Part shown: in pieces, positions 14,465-22,866 of the stretch
How positions within the stretch are numbered: position 1 is the first letter of the stretch
Layout of the letters: the number at the start of each line of letters is the position of its first letter
DNA from: DAOTWP01 sp034435675
Lineage (GTDB): Bacteria > Chloroflexota > Anaerolineae > Aggregatilineales > Phototrophicaceae
NCBI GenBank assembly: GCA_034435675.1
Contig: DAOTWP010000023.1
Location: forward strand, 1-31,240
Length of the DNA: 31,240 bases
Direction of reading: 5' to 3'
Made by a program: the position numbers and the translations under genes
The notes under the pieces: model-generated
What the model was told of the DNA's origin: nothing
Databases searched by the model: none
The model's input: only the letters and a program-made list of their open reading frames with translations

Positions 14465-15969
14465 GGTATGTTATCTCCGATAACCGGACTCAGCAGGAGT
14501 GACCGGGTTTGATATTTGAGCGTCTTGCGTCCTTTATCGGATAAGTTCGAGGTGTGCGCTACCCGCATAGCCTCAGCACGTGCCTGCTCTGCGAGATCCG
14601 GCTCACCCAGTTCCAGTAACCGGGTTGCCAGGTTTTCCAGACTGCGAGTCGCTTCGACGATGTCCCCGCGTTCCAGGGCTTCCTGTGCGCGTTCCTGCAT
14701 ACGATACAGGGTGAGTTTGCTCAAAGCATTCAGAATCGCATTGGGCGGTTCTTCAAACGTGTCTTCTTCGGTGACTTCCAGCGACAGGTCGCTTAGCGCC
14801 TGAAAACGCTGACGTTCGTTTACTAGAATGTCGCCAAGGGCAACAATCCGCGCGATTGACCGGAATCCCGTTTGTAGATTTGCCGGGATCTGGAACTGGA
14901 ACAACACCGACACCGGGCGATGCACCTGCAAACTGCCCAGCGGAATCATCCCTCCGTCTATCGCCAGCGGTTGTGGGTTGGGCGCAAGCTTGAATGCCAG
15001 TTCTAGCTGCACATCGGGATCAGGTGCGACGACAATCTGCATCCGTTCTGCAAATGCATTAGAGAGATTCCGCACGTGGTCATTCAGGAATCGCACAACC
15101 GCACCCGCAGAATTGATGTACGCTGAAGAACCCCCGGTGGACGAAGCCAGCTTGTCCAGGAACTCATCATTCCAGTCATGCCCCAGACCCATCGCGCTGA
15201 TCGTAATGCCTTCCTTTGCAGCGTCTTTTGCCAGTGTGAAGGAATTCTCTTGATCGCCGTAGGTGTGCCCATCGGTCAGCAAGATAACATGATTCACAAG
15301 GCGCGGTCCAGCGAACTGCTTATTTTGGTTGACACCAGCCTGAAGTCCCTGAAAGATTTCAGTGCCGCCGGATGCTGCCATCATGCTCACACGCGCCTTC
15401 AAAGCCGGTTTGTTTTCGGCGCGGGTGGCTGGGATAATCACCGTAGCGCGGTCATTGAACGTGACCACAGAGATGATGTCCTGTGCCGATAACTGGTCAA
15501 TCAGTTGGTTGGCGGCAACCTTCACCTTTTCCAGTCGCGTGCCGTTCATCGAATTGCTGTGATCCAACACCAGCGTCAGATTCAGTCGCGACTCAGCAAC
15601 CTGATCCTGTTCGCGCGCCAGCGGGTCTGCTGCGACTTCTGCCAGAAGATAAATCACCTGCGATTCCGGCAGCGGGGTGATCGTTCGCTTACTGGGCGTC
15701 ACCCGCAGTGAAAAGATCAGGTCGCGGTTGTCTTTTTGCTTCTGGTTGAAGCGCGCCAGCTGTTTGTCATAGTCCCGTTTGCGCCTGTCGTCGCTCAGCA
15801 GCTCATAAGCGGCGGTAACATCCTGGAACTGGATCGCAGCTCCAGGGTTATTAGGATTTGCATCAGGGTGCAGTCGCCGCGCCGCCCGGCGGTACGCGCT
15901 CTTGATTTCGTCATCTGTGGCGTGAGGAGAAACGCCAAGGACGGCATACGGGTCAATCTCTAATGCCAT
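14461..15969 (-). CDS. J-domain / von Willebrand factor A fusion protein
   Basis: A 502-aa soluble fusion. Residues 4-72 form a J domain (DPYAVLGVSPHATDDEIKSA, HPD at 34-36, then AYELLSDDRRKRDYDK), the part that stimulates Hsp70 ATPase. Residues about 128-300 form a vWA domain with a complete metal-ion-dependent adhesion site: DHSNS (D136, S138, S140), GGTE (T203) and LTDG (D233). A beta-rich region follows (about 305-400, similar to the segment after vWA in other bacterial proteins). The C-terminal helical region (about 415-480) has two short helical-hairpin repeats (QERAQEALERGDIVEA, LENLATRLLELGEPDLAEQ). No DnaJ zinc fingers are present. It sits 16 bases after the PP2C gene. Confidence 0.93.
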   Translation of the reverse strand: MALEIDPYAVLGVSPHATDDEIKSAYRRAARRLHPDANPNNPGAAIQFQDVTAAYELLSDDRRKRDYDKQLARFNQKQKDNRDLIFSLRVTPSKRTITPLPESQVIYLLAEVAADPLAREQDQVAESRLNLTLVLDHSNSMNGTRLEKVKVAANQLIDQLSAQDIISVVTFNDRATVIIPATRAENKPALKARVSMMAASGGTEIFQGLQAGVNQNKQFAGPRLVNHVILLTDGHTYGDQENSFTLAKDAAKEGITISAMGLGHDWNDEFLDKLASSTGGSSAYINSAGAVVRFLNDHVRNLSNAFAERMQIVVAPDPDVQLELAFKLAPNPQPLAIDGGMIPLGSLQVHRPVSVLFQFQIPANLQTGFRSIARIVALGDILVNERQRFQALSDLSLEVTEEDTFEEPPNAILNALSKLTLYRMQERAQEALERGDIVEATRSLENLATRLLELGEPDLAEQARAEAMRVAHTSNLSDKGRKTLKYQTRSLLLSPVIGDNIP

Positions 15970-15985
15970 GATTCAACTACCTGAA

Positions 15986-17026
15986 CTAGCTCGGTATCTT
16001 CAGAATGATTGCAGTAATATTGTCTTGCCCGCCGTTACGGTTGGCTAGGGCGACCAGTTTGTCGCAGGCTTCCTGTGGGTTGCTATGACTCATCACGACT
16101 TCGAGAATTTCCGCTTCGCTGGCATAGCCCCACAAGCCATCAGAACAAATCAGCATTCGTGAACCCGCCTGGAGTCTGCGTGTCATACTGTCCACTTCCA
16201 GATTTTCGCTTTGCCCCAGCGCTCGGTACAGATAATTCCGCTGGGGGTGGTCAATCATCTCTTCGTCGGTAAGCTGATCCAGTTCTTTCAACCGCTGCAC
16301 CAGCGAGTGATCACGCGTGATCTGTTCCATGCCTTCTTTGGTGATGATATAGGTGCGCGTGTCACCCACATGCCCGATGTACGCTAGATCGCCGACGACA
16401 ACGACAGTCGTCATCGTGGTGCCGCCCCCGGGAACGTTGGCAATAACATCTTCGTTTGCTTTCTGCACCCCTTCAATCAATGCCTCAGTAATCGGCGGTC
16501 GATCTTCGAGATCGGTCTTATTCATCAGCATCGGCAGATAGATTTTTTGCGTGACATAGGTTGCCAGCGTCCGCGAAGCAATGGCAGAAGCTTTCTCTCC
16601 GTTGTCATGGCCGCCCATGCCATCCGCGACAATGAACAACCCGAAGTCCGGACGATCCTCTACGCTGCGGCTGACACTGAAAAAAGACAGAACCGCATCC
16701 TGATTGTTAGTGCGCACCATGCCCACATCGGTAGACTGCCCAAACGTGAGATGTTCATTCTGCGTGGAGATGATCTTCTCCTGTGGCAAAGGGCGGGTAG
16801 CGCCATCCAGCACAGTATCAAGCCGGGTTGTTGTTCCAGACGACTTGGGTGGCACCGGTATCGTGTCCGAGTCCTCTATCGCGCTAGCCATCTCTTTACG
16901 GGGAAATGGCACAGTGTCCTCAGAATCGGACAATTGTGCCGCAGGTTTTGCGTACTCTGTTTTTGTCGCCGAGGGCGTTTCTTCTTCAGTATTTGGACGG
17001 CTGAAGAGACGACGGATGAAGGACAT
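15986..17026 (-). CDS. PP2C-family Ser/Thr protein phosphatase
   Basis: A 346-aa metal-dependent phosphatase. All PP2C motifs are present from about residue 92: VRTNNQD (104-110), VADGMGGH (133-140), GGGTTMTT, IGHVGDTRTY, DHSLVQ, CSDGLWG (D295) and GGQDNIT (D335). The first ~90 residues are low-complexity and acidic/proline-rich. They hold three spaced TxPxP motifs: TVPFP (38-42), TIPVP (55-59) and TRPLP (77-81). These could be phospho-acceptor sites or docking sites for the operon's kinase and FHA protein. No membrane segment is visible, so it is cytoplasmic like the kinase. It lies 51 bases downstream of the kinase gene and probably reverses its phosphorylation. Confidence 0.96.
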   Translation of the reverse strand: MSFIRRLFSRPNTEEETPSATKTEYAKPAAQLSDSEDTVPFPRKEMASAIEDSDTIPVPPKSSGTTTRLDTVLDGATRPLPQEKIISTQNEHLTFGQSTDVGMVRTNNQDAVLSFFSVSRSVEDRPDFGLFIVADGMGGHDNGEKASAIASRTLATYVTQKIYLPMLMNKTDLEDRPPITEALIEGVQKANEDVIANVPGGGTTMTTVVVVGDLAYIGHVGDTRTYIITKEGMEQITRDHSLVQRLKELDQLTDEEMIDHPQRNYLYRALGQSENLEVDSMTRRLQAGSRMLICSDGLWGYASEAEILEVVMSHSNPQEACDKLVALANRNGGQDNITAIILKIPS

Positions 17027-17077
17027 GGCTCAGACTCCACTTTTCGGGTAGTTTGGGTGCATTGACATGATGATACA

Positions 17078-19003
17078 CTAACTCACCAGCGGCAGTGCAT
17101 ACAGCGTTTTGTCGATTGATCCAACCAGAATGACATCACCAGCGACCTGTGGCGCACCGGTTATTGGACCCTCTGTGGGGAACTTCCACAGTTCTTTCCC
17201 ATTCGTGGCATCAAGGCAGTACAAATTGCCGTCGGTGCCTCCAAAGTATACGGCATTGTTATGCACTACCGGCGATGAAACGATTGGTTTTTCGACGTTG
17301 AATTTCCACTTCTCTTTGCCGTTTTGCGCGTTCACTGCATAGAAATAGCCATCACCTGAACCAAAATAGACCAGGTCGTTGACCGCATACGGGGAAGAGA
17401 TGATCGGTCCACTCGTCCGGAAGCGCCACATCGAGTAACCGCTAGTCGCATCGTAGGCATACATATGGTAGTCCAGCGATCCCACAAAGCAGACTTCTTC
17501 AACCTCGTCTACGAACGGCGACGAGTTAATACTGCGTTTGCTGCGTGCCGCCCATTTGCGATTACCCGAAAGTTCAATCCCAACAATCTCCCCGGACTCG
17601 CAGCCGACGATAATCAACTCGTTTGTGACAAACGGACGCACACGTACCGGCGCGCCCATATCAAATTCCCACTGCCAGCGCCCATTGTGTGCCGCCAGCG
17701 CGTAAACACGACCATCGTCACTGCCGAAGAAAACATAGCCGTGTGCGCAGCGGGCAGTGCTACGAATGCGATCTTTGGTACTGTGTGACCATGTTATGCG
17801 CCCGGTGCGGAAGTCAACCGCATAGAATGTGAAATCTTCCGAACCGAACATGACCAGTTTATTTTCTTCATCTACAATCGGCGACGCGGCAATGCCCCCG
17901 CCCGTAGGATGTTTCCACACAAACTCCCCGGTTTCCTGCTTCAGTGCCCATACATTCGTGTCGTATGAACCCACGAACACCAGATCGCGATATGCTGCCG
18001 GTGTGCCGCGAATCTCATCCTCGGTTCTGAATTTCCATTTGGGTTCAAAGGTTGATCGTGTATCTGTTGGAAAGAACTCGGTTTCCTGTTTACCTTTGCC
18101 TCCCATCGCGCCGGTCATGAGCACCTGTGCCGACGGATAGCGCAGCGCCTCCAATGCCGTTTTCATCTCGTCGCAGCTTTGGTAACGCTCTGCTGGCGAG
18201 AAATTGAGCGCTTTTTCGATAACGTCAATCAGTCCCTGTGGTACCTTCTCGTTGAGCTGTTTAATCGGACGTTCATTGAAGCTGAAGGGTGGTTCGAGGC
18301 GTGGGTCCTTGCGTGTCAGAATATGATGCAGCGTTGCGCCCAGACTGTAAATGTCGCTCAGTGGGGTGACATCCCCTTTGTACTGTTCTGGCGCGGAATA
18401 ACCCTCTGTGCCGATCATTGTGTGCTTGACGCCCGTCTGGAAGGCTTTCGCGATTCCGAAGTCGATCAGTCGTACATTGCCCCGGCTGTCGATCATGATA
18501 TTCGACGGCTTCATGTCACGGAAAATGATCGGCGGTTCGTGTTTGTGCAGGTAATCCAGCACATCGCATAAAGCAATCGCCCAGTCAATAATCTTTTCGA
18601 TGGGCAGTTCTTTGGTCTTTCCTAGCAGTTGTTCAAGATCGTTCCCGTTGATGAATTCCATCACCAGATAGGCACGTTCACTTTGCGAAAAGAACTCGAA
18701 AATTTTGGGTATTGCTGGGTGACTCAGCGTCGCCAGTATATTCGCTTCTCGCTGGAAAGTCTGCAACGTTGATGCGCGCAGATTGGCATCAGTCGCAGGG
18801 TTGTGCATTTCCTTAATGGCGACGAGTTTCTTGACATCGGGGAAATTCAGGTCGCGCGCCTGGTACACGGTCCCCATGCCGCCGCCGCCAATCTCACCCA
18901 GAATCTTGTATCTGCCAAGCAATATCGTGTTCGGTTGTAACGCCGTTGTACCGGAACGCGAGCCGTCATCACTCATGCCGGCAAATTGTGTCGTTTCGGG
19001 CAT
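17078..19003 (-). CDS. Soluble Ser/Thr protein kinase with C-terminal PQQ-type beta-propeller
   Basis: A 641-aa protein. The Hanks-type kinase domain (about 31-285) is intact: glycine loop GEIGGGGMGTVY, K64 (VAIKE), E86, FRDMKPSNIM (D163, K165, N168; Phe replaces the His of HRD), DFG (181-183) and APE (204-206). After a linker, residues about 320-641 hold eight PQQ/BamB-like repeats of the form 'SSP-V...VYFGS-DG-YALDA-GK-WKF'. The strand PKWKFRT before the first repeat could close the eighth blade. No transmembrane helix separates kinase and propeller, unlike many bacterial receptor kinases, so sensing is probably intracellular. The N terminus has ETTQF. AAGGGTGG precedes the ATG. It is the first gene of the operon. 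Confidence 0.96.
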   Translation of the reverse strand: MPETTQFAGMSDDGSRSGTTALQPNTILLGRYKILGEIGGGGMGTVYQARDLNFPDVKKLVAIKEMHNPATDANLRASTLQTFQREANILATLSHPAIPKIFEFFSQSERAYLVMEFINGNDLEQLLGKTKELPIEKIIDWAIALCDVLDYLHKHEPPIIFRDMKPSNIMIDSRGNVRLIDFGIAKAFQTGVKHTMIGTEGYSAPEQYKGDVTPLSDIYSLGATLHHILTRKDPRLEPPFSFNERPIKQLNEKVPQGLIDVIEKALNFSPAERYQSCDEMKTALEALRYPSAQVLMTGAMGGKGKQETEFFPTDTRSTFEPKWKFRTEDEIRGTPAAYRDLVFVGSYDTNVWALKQETGEFVWKHPTGGGIAASPIVDEENKLVMFGSEDFTFYAVDFRTGRITWSHSTKDRIRSTARCAHGYVFFGSDDGRVYALAAHNGRWQWEFDMGAPVRVRPFVTNELIIVGCESGEIVGIELSGNRKWAARSKRSINSSPFVDEVEEVCFVGSLDYHMYAYDATSGYSMWRFRTSGPIISSPYAVNDLVYFGSGDGYFYAVNAQNGKEKWKFNVEKPIVSSPVVHNNAVYFGGTDGNLYCLDATNGKELWKFPTEGPITGAPQVAGDVILVGSIDKTLYALPLVS

Positions 19004-19071
19004 AGATCCACCCTTGCTGCCTTCTATGATACGGGCGATAGAGAATGAATGAAGATAAATGCGCTTGAATA

Positions 19072-19100
19072 ATTATAGTTAACCTGACACAATACCGCAA
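19072..19100 (-). promoter_or_regulatory. Promoter of the kinase operon
   Basis: On the minus strand TTGCGG (19100-19095), a 17-base spacer and a perfect TATAAT (19077-19072) lie about 70 bases ahead of the kinase ATG. The spacer contains TGTCAGG, similar to one unit of the dnaK repeats. Confidence 0.7.
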
Positions 19101-19149
19101 TCATGTGCAAGGTTGTGCAGGTGTCTATTTAGATCAGGCAGTAGGTGCT

Positions 19150-20325
19150 ATGCGGCAGAGTACCCCACTGAGTTCATTGTATTTGCATGTACCTTTCTGT
19201 AGCCTAAAATGCAGCTACTGTGCCTTCAATACCTACGCCAACATTGAGCACCTGATTCCAGCTTTTGTCGATGCTCTGATTGCCGAATTGCAGATGGTCA
19301 GCGCTTCCAGACCGGGCATTGTCCTGCATACGGTGTTTTTCGGTGGGGGTACGCCCACACTGCTCACGCCTGGACAGTTCGAGCGTATCCTGAACGCTGT
19401 TCATGATGGCTTTCATGTGCTGCCCAACGCAGAAATCACTGCGGAAGCAAATCCTGATGACCTCACACTCGGCTACACTGCCGCGTTGCGCCAACTTGGC
19501 ATTAACCGCCTCAGTATCGGCATGCAGTCTTCCAGTGCCGCCGACTTGAAATTGTTTGCGCGCCAGCACACCTACGAAACCGTGGTGAAGGCGGTTGAAT
19601 TTGCCCGTGCTGCCGGGTTTGACAACCTCAATCTTGATCTGATGTATGGCATTCCACAGCAGACACTTTCGGGGTGGGCAACCACCCTGCGCGCTATGCT
19701 AACGCTTGCACCGGCACATGTGTCACTTTATGCGCTGGGACTGGAAGAAGGCACACCGCTGAAGAATTGGGTTGATACCGGGCACTTGCCCGCACCGGAT
19801 GACGATCTCGCGGCGGATATGTATGATCTGGCGACCACCATGCTGGCAGACGCCGGGTTCGAACAATACGAAATCAGCAATTGGTCACAACCGGGGCGCG
19901 CCTGTCTGCATAATCTGCAATACTGGTACAACGATGACTATATCGGTGTTGGTCCTGGCGCGCATGGCTTCGCCGGGGGCGTGCGTTATGCAACCATTCT
20001 GAAGCCGCTGGAGTATATCCGCGTGCTTATGAATCCGCCTTCTCAGTCCTATCTGTTCCCGCGCACCCCGGCGACAGAGCAGGCACACGAAGTCACCCGC
20101 GAGGACGAAATCGCCGAAACCCTGATGATGACCCTGCGGCTGACCCGCGACGGAGTACAGCGCGCCACTTTCCGCCGACGCTTTGGGATTGATCTGCTCG
20201 ATCTGCACTCTCACACCATCAACAAATATACACAGTTGGGACTGCTGGAAGTCACGGGTGAGTGGGTGCGGCTGACCGCACGCGGGCGCTTGCTGAGCAA
20301 CGCCGTTTTCCGCGATTTAATCTGA
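19150..20325 (+). CDS. hemW: HemW-like radical SAM protein (heme chaperone family)
   Basis: A 391-aa radical SAM enzyme of the HemN/HemW family. The cluster motif is YLHVPFCSLKCSYCAF (C17, C21, C24), the CxxxCxxC ligands of the 4Fe-4S cluster. The fourth cysteine of true HemN (CxC) is replaced by CAF, as in HemW. GGGTPTLL, EANPDDL and NRLSIGMQS follow, then QYEISNWSQPG and the GVGPGAHGF stretch. HemW binds heme and is thought to deliver it to respiratory proteins rather than oxidise coproporphyrinogen. The ATG at 19150 sits eleven residues before the motif, as usual; a GTG at 19105 would add 15 unrelated residues. It diverges from the kinase gene. Confidence 0.9.
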   Translation: MRQSTPLSSLYLHVPFCSLKCSYCAFNTYANIEHLIPAFVDALIAELQMVSASRPGIVLHTVFFGGGTPTLLTPGQFERILNAVHDGFHVLPNAEITAEANPDDLTLGYTAALRQLGINRLSIGMQSSSAADLKLFARQHTYETVVKAVEFARAAGFDNLNLDLMYGIPQQTLSGWATTLRAMLTLAPAHVSLYALGLEEGTPLKNWVDTGHLPAPDDDLAADMYDLATTMLADAGFEQYEISNWSQPGRACLHNLQYWYNDDYIGVGPGAHGFAGGVRYATILKPLEYIRVLMNPPSQSYLFPRTPATEQAHEVTREDEIAETLMMTLRLTRDGVQRATFRRRFGIDLLDLHSHTINKYTQLGLLEVTGEWVRLTARGRLLSNAVFRDLI

Positions 20326-20361
20326 GCAAACAGCCTCTCCATTGGCAGCCCTGCAGCAGCC

Positions 20362-21378
20362 TCAATAGTCCCGCTGAAATAGCAAATCCACAAACTGTCG
20401 CAGCGATTGCGCAAATTGCCCTGCCGGTTTTGCTGACTCAAGTGCCCGCAATGCCTGGTTATAATACAGGGTCTCCTGCGCACGAGCATATTCCTGTGCG
20501 TTCATGCCATCCAGCAGGGCGACAGCTGCATTAACTTCGGCGCTTCCGAATGTTTCGCGCTGGTAGAGCGCCGCCAGCGCCTGGCTCTGTGCCAGTCCAT
20601 AGAGCACAGGCAGCGATTTCTTGCGCGATAGAATATCCGTCGCTGCCGATTTTCCGGTGATTTCCGGGTCGCCCCAGATGCCTAGAATATCGTCTCTGAT
20701 TTGGAACGCGATTCCCAGACTCAACCCGAACTGCCCGTACAAAGCAGCGAGCACAGCATCGTTCGTTGCAATCAGCGCACCAATTTCTGCGGACGCGGCA
20801 ATCAATGCAGCGGATTTGCCCGCAATCATCGAGAGGTATTCCTCAACGCTGACCTGTTCACGGTGTTCGAAGTTCATATCGAGGTACTGCCCGCGCGTCA
20901 GTTCCAGCGTCATCGCGTTAAACACACGCCATGCGCGCAGCAGCGTAGCTGCCGCGATTCCCTGCTGCGAGAGCAGTTCCAGCGCCGTGAATGCCAGACA
21001 CAGCAGTGCATCACCTGCGTTGATGGCATCAGCATTCCCCCATACCTTCCAAACCGTTGGTCGTCCATGACGGGTTGGACTGTTGTCCTGAATATCATCA
21101 TGAACCAATGAGAAATTGTGCAGAATTTCGACGGCAGCGGCGGCAGGCAGCGCGCTGCGCCAGTTGCCGTCCGCAGCTTCGGTTGCCAGCAGCAGCAGCA
21201 GCGGACGAATGCGTTTGCCGGCAGATTGTATTGTCGGTGTACCTTCAGGATCAACCCAACCGAAAGGATAGCGCAGCATGACACCAAAGCCGGGCGTTTT
21301 TTCTGCCGCGATGTCAACTACACGGCGCATGGTACTATCAAACTCTGCGCCATAGCGATTTAGGAGTGTATTAAACAA
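20362..21378 (-). CDS. Polyprenyl (GGPP-type) diphosphate synthase
   Basis: A 338-aa all-alpha prenyltransferase that adds IPP to allylic diphosphates. The first aspartate-rich motif is DDIQD (94-98) in SLVHDDIQDNSPTRHGRPT. The second is DDILGIWGD (229-237). GKRIRP (54-59) binds diphosphate. The two residues between the aspartates of the first motif and the length fit GGPP or farnesyl-type short-chain synthases; chain length cannot be fixed by eye. The TTG start at 21378 lies 4 bases after the fni stop, with AGGGAT just upstream, so the two are coupled. The next in-frame ATG (residue 17) would cut the first helix. Product likely feeds quinones, carotenoids or other isoprenoids. Confidence 0.92.
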   Translation of the reverse strand: MFNTLLNRYGAEFDSTMRRVVDIAAEKTPGFGVMLRYPFGWVDPEGTPTIQSAGKRIRPLLLLLATEAADGNWRSALPAAAAVEILHNFSLVHDDIQDNSPTRHGRPTVWKVWGNADAINAGDALLCLAFTALELLSQQGIAAATLLRAWRVFNAMTLELTRGQYLDMNFEHREQVSVEEYLSMIAGKSAALIAASAEIGALIATNDAVLAALYGQFGLSLGIAFQIRDDILGIWGDPEITGKSAATDILSRKKSLPVLYGLAQSQALAALYQRETFGSAEVNAAVALLDGMNAQEYARAQETLYYNQALRALESAKPAGQFAQSLRQFVDLLFQRDY

Positions 21379-21382
21379 GTGC

Positions 21383-22420
21383 TTATCCCTGCATATCGAG
21401 TAAGGGGGTCAGTTGAAGTTCGGCGATGTTTGCTGCCCCACTGCACAGCATCGCAATACGAATTTGAGCGATCAGTTCGCGGGTGAGTTGGTCAGCACTT
21501 TCTACCGATTCATCTGCCGCTTTCAGGAAGGGACCCGCGACCCCACCGACCAACGCCCCCAGGGCAATGCACTTGGCGATGTCGATGCCATCGCGCAGCC
21601 CACCGCTGGCGATGATGGGAAGGTTAGGCGCGCCCTGCACCGCATAACGAATGGCGTCAGCGGTTGGTATGCCCCAGTCTGCAAAGCTGCGCGCAACGCG
21701 GGCATGAAACGCGGTGGGGGCGCGGTGATATTCCACTTCACTCCACGATGTTCCGCCCGACCCGGCAACATCAATTGCCGCAGCACCTGCATTGGCGAGG
21801 TCGCGAACATTCTTTTCTGAAAAGCCCCAGCCGACCTCTTTGGCAATTACCGGGACGCCTACCCGCTTGCAGACCTGTTCAACTCGCCCCAGCAGTCCGG
21901 CAAAATTAGTATCACCTTCCGGTTGCACGGCTTCTTGCAGCACATTGAAGTGCAAAATCAGCGCATCCGCCTCAATCATGTCCACTGCTGCCCGGCACTG
22001 GTCAATGCCGAACCCGTAATTGAGCTGCACTGCGCCAACGTTGGCAAACAACAGGATGTCCGGGGCGACGTCCCGCACCCGATAACTGTAGGCGAGAGCC
22101 GGGTCAACCACCGCCGCCCGCTGCGAACCAACACCCATGGCAATATTATGTGTTTGTGCCGTTTCTGCCAGATTACGGTTAATGCGGTGTGCAATCTCTG
22201 CTCCGCCAGTCATTGAGGAAATCAGGATTGGCGCCGACAGCGTCTTATTAAACAGGGTGACAGTGCTGTCAATTTCTGCCAAATTAAGTTCCGGCAGCGC
22301 CTGATGTAAGAATCGGAAGCGTTCCAGACCGCTGGTCAGCCGGGGAAAATCCACATTCTGTTCAAGATTAATGCGAATGTGATCGGCTTTACGACTTTCA
22401 ATCGTTGGTGGATTGGTCAC
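21383..22420 (-). CDS. fni: Type 2 isopentenyl-diphosphate delta-isomerase
   Basis: A 345-aa FMN- and NADPH-dependent isomerase that interconverts IPP and DMAPP. Family motifs: ESRKADHI near the N terminus, LISSMTGG, GVGSQRA, FANVGAVQL, HFNVLQEAVQPEGDTNF (Q and E of the substrate/Mg site), VIAKEVGWG, DVAGSGGTSW and ASGGLRDG (FMN phosphate). It starts at a GTG (22420) with no strong ribosome binding site. A TTGACC-N17-TACGAT promoter lies 44 bases upstream. It is the first gene of a two-gene isoprenoid operon with the prenyl synthase. Type 2 enzymes are unrelated to the type 1 idi product. Confidence 0.96.
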   Translation of the reverse strand: MTNPPTIESRKADHIRINLEQNVDFPRLTSGLERFRFLHQALPELNLAEIDSTVTLFNKTLSAPILISSMTGGAEIAHRINRNLAETAQTHNIAMGVGSQRAAVVDPALAYSYRVRDVAPDILLFANVGAVQLNYGFGIDQCRAAVDMIEADALILHFNVLQEAVQPEGDTNFAGLLGRVEQVCKRVGVPVIAKEVGWGFSEKNVRDLANAGAAAIDVAGSGGTSWSEVEYHRAPTAFHARVARSFADWGIPTADAIRYAVQGAPNLPIIASGGLRDGIDIAKCIALGALVGGVAGPFLKAADESVESADQLTRELIAQIRIAMLCSGAANIAELQLTPLLDMQG

Positions 22421-22463
22421 GGTTGCACTCGTGTGAAAGATGTTTCAGAGTATGGTAGTCTTC

Positions 22464-22492
22464 ATCGTACCCAATGCACAGAAGCTGGTCAA
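22464..22492 (-). promoter_or_regulatory. Promoter of fni and the prenyl synthase gene
   Basis: On the minus strand TTGACC (22492-22487), a 17-base spacer and TACGAT (22469-22464). Confidence 0.55.
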
Positions 22493-22512
22493 TGATCTTG
22501 TTAGAGCCGACA

Positions 22513-22569
22513 CTGGCAGCGCTGCTGAATATCGGTATAATTCTGGACTGTTCTCTAGCAGCGTATAAT
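22513..22569 (+). promoter_or_regulatory. Two tandem acpP promoters
   Basis: Upstream promoter: CTGGCA (22513-22518), 17 bases, TATAAT (22536-22541). Downstream promoter: a weak TTCTGG (22541-22546), 17 bases, TATAAT (22564-22569). The two perfect -10 hexamers are exactly 28 bases apart. Strong dual promoters fit a highly expressed acyl carrier protein. Confidence 0.6.
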
Positions 22570-22597
22570 ACCCCATCAAACTCGGAGGGATAAGACA

Positions 22598-22837
22598 ATG
22601 GCAGATACAAGAGATCGTGTGAAGGCAATCGTCGTGGATTTATTGGGTGTTGATGAAGCCCGTGTAACTGATGAAGCGCGCTTCCGCGAGGATCTTGAAG
22701 CCGACTCGCTTGATCTGGTTGAACTGATCATGGCGTTTGAAGAAGAATTCGGCGGTGAAATCACCGATGAAGATGCGCAGAAGATCACTACTGTCGGGCA
22801 GGCGGTCGAATATATCGACACGCGCATGAACGCCTGA
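22598..22837 (+). CDS. acpP: Acyl carrier protein
   Basis: A 79-aa, highly acidic four-helix protein. Ser37 in EADSLDLVEL is the 4'-phosphopantetheine attachment site of the fatty acid synthase carrier. Helix II (DLVELIMAFEEEFGGEI) and the end (TTVGQAVEYIDTRMNA) match bacterial AcpP well. GGAGGGAT lies 7 bases ahead of the ATG. It has tandem promoters upstream, and a terminator begins 31 bases past the stop, so it is probably monocistronic. No other fatty-acid synthesis genes adjoin it. The divergent gene is fni. Confidence 0.97.
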   Translation: MADTRDRVKAIVVDLLGVDEARVTDEARFREDLEADSLDLVELIMAFEEEFGGEITDEDAQKITTVGQAVEYIDTRMNA

Positions 22838-22866
22838 GATCGTGCGCAAGCGCGGTTAGATATGGA

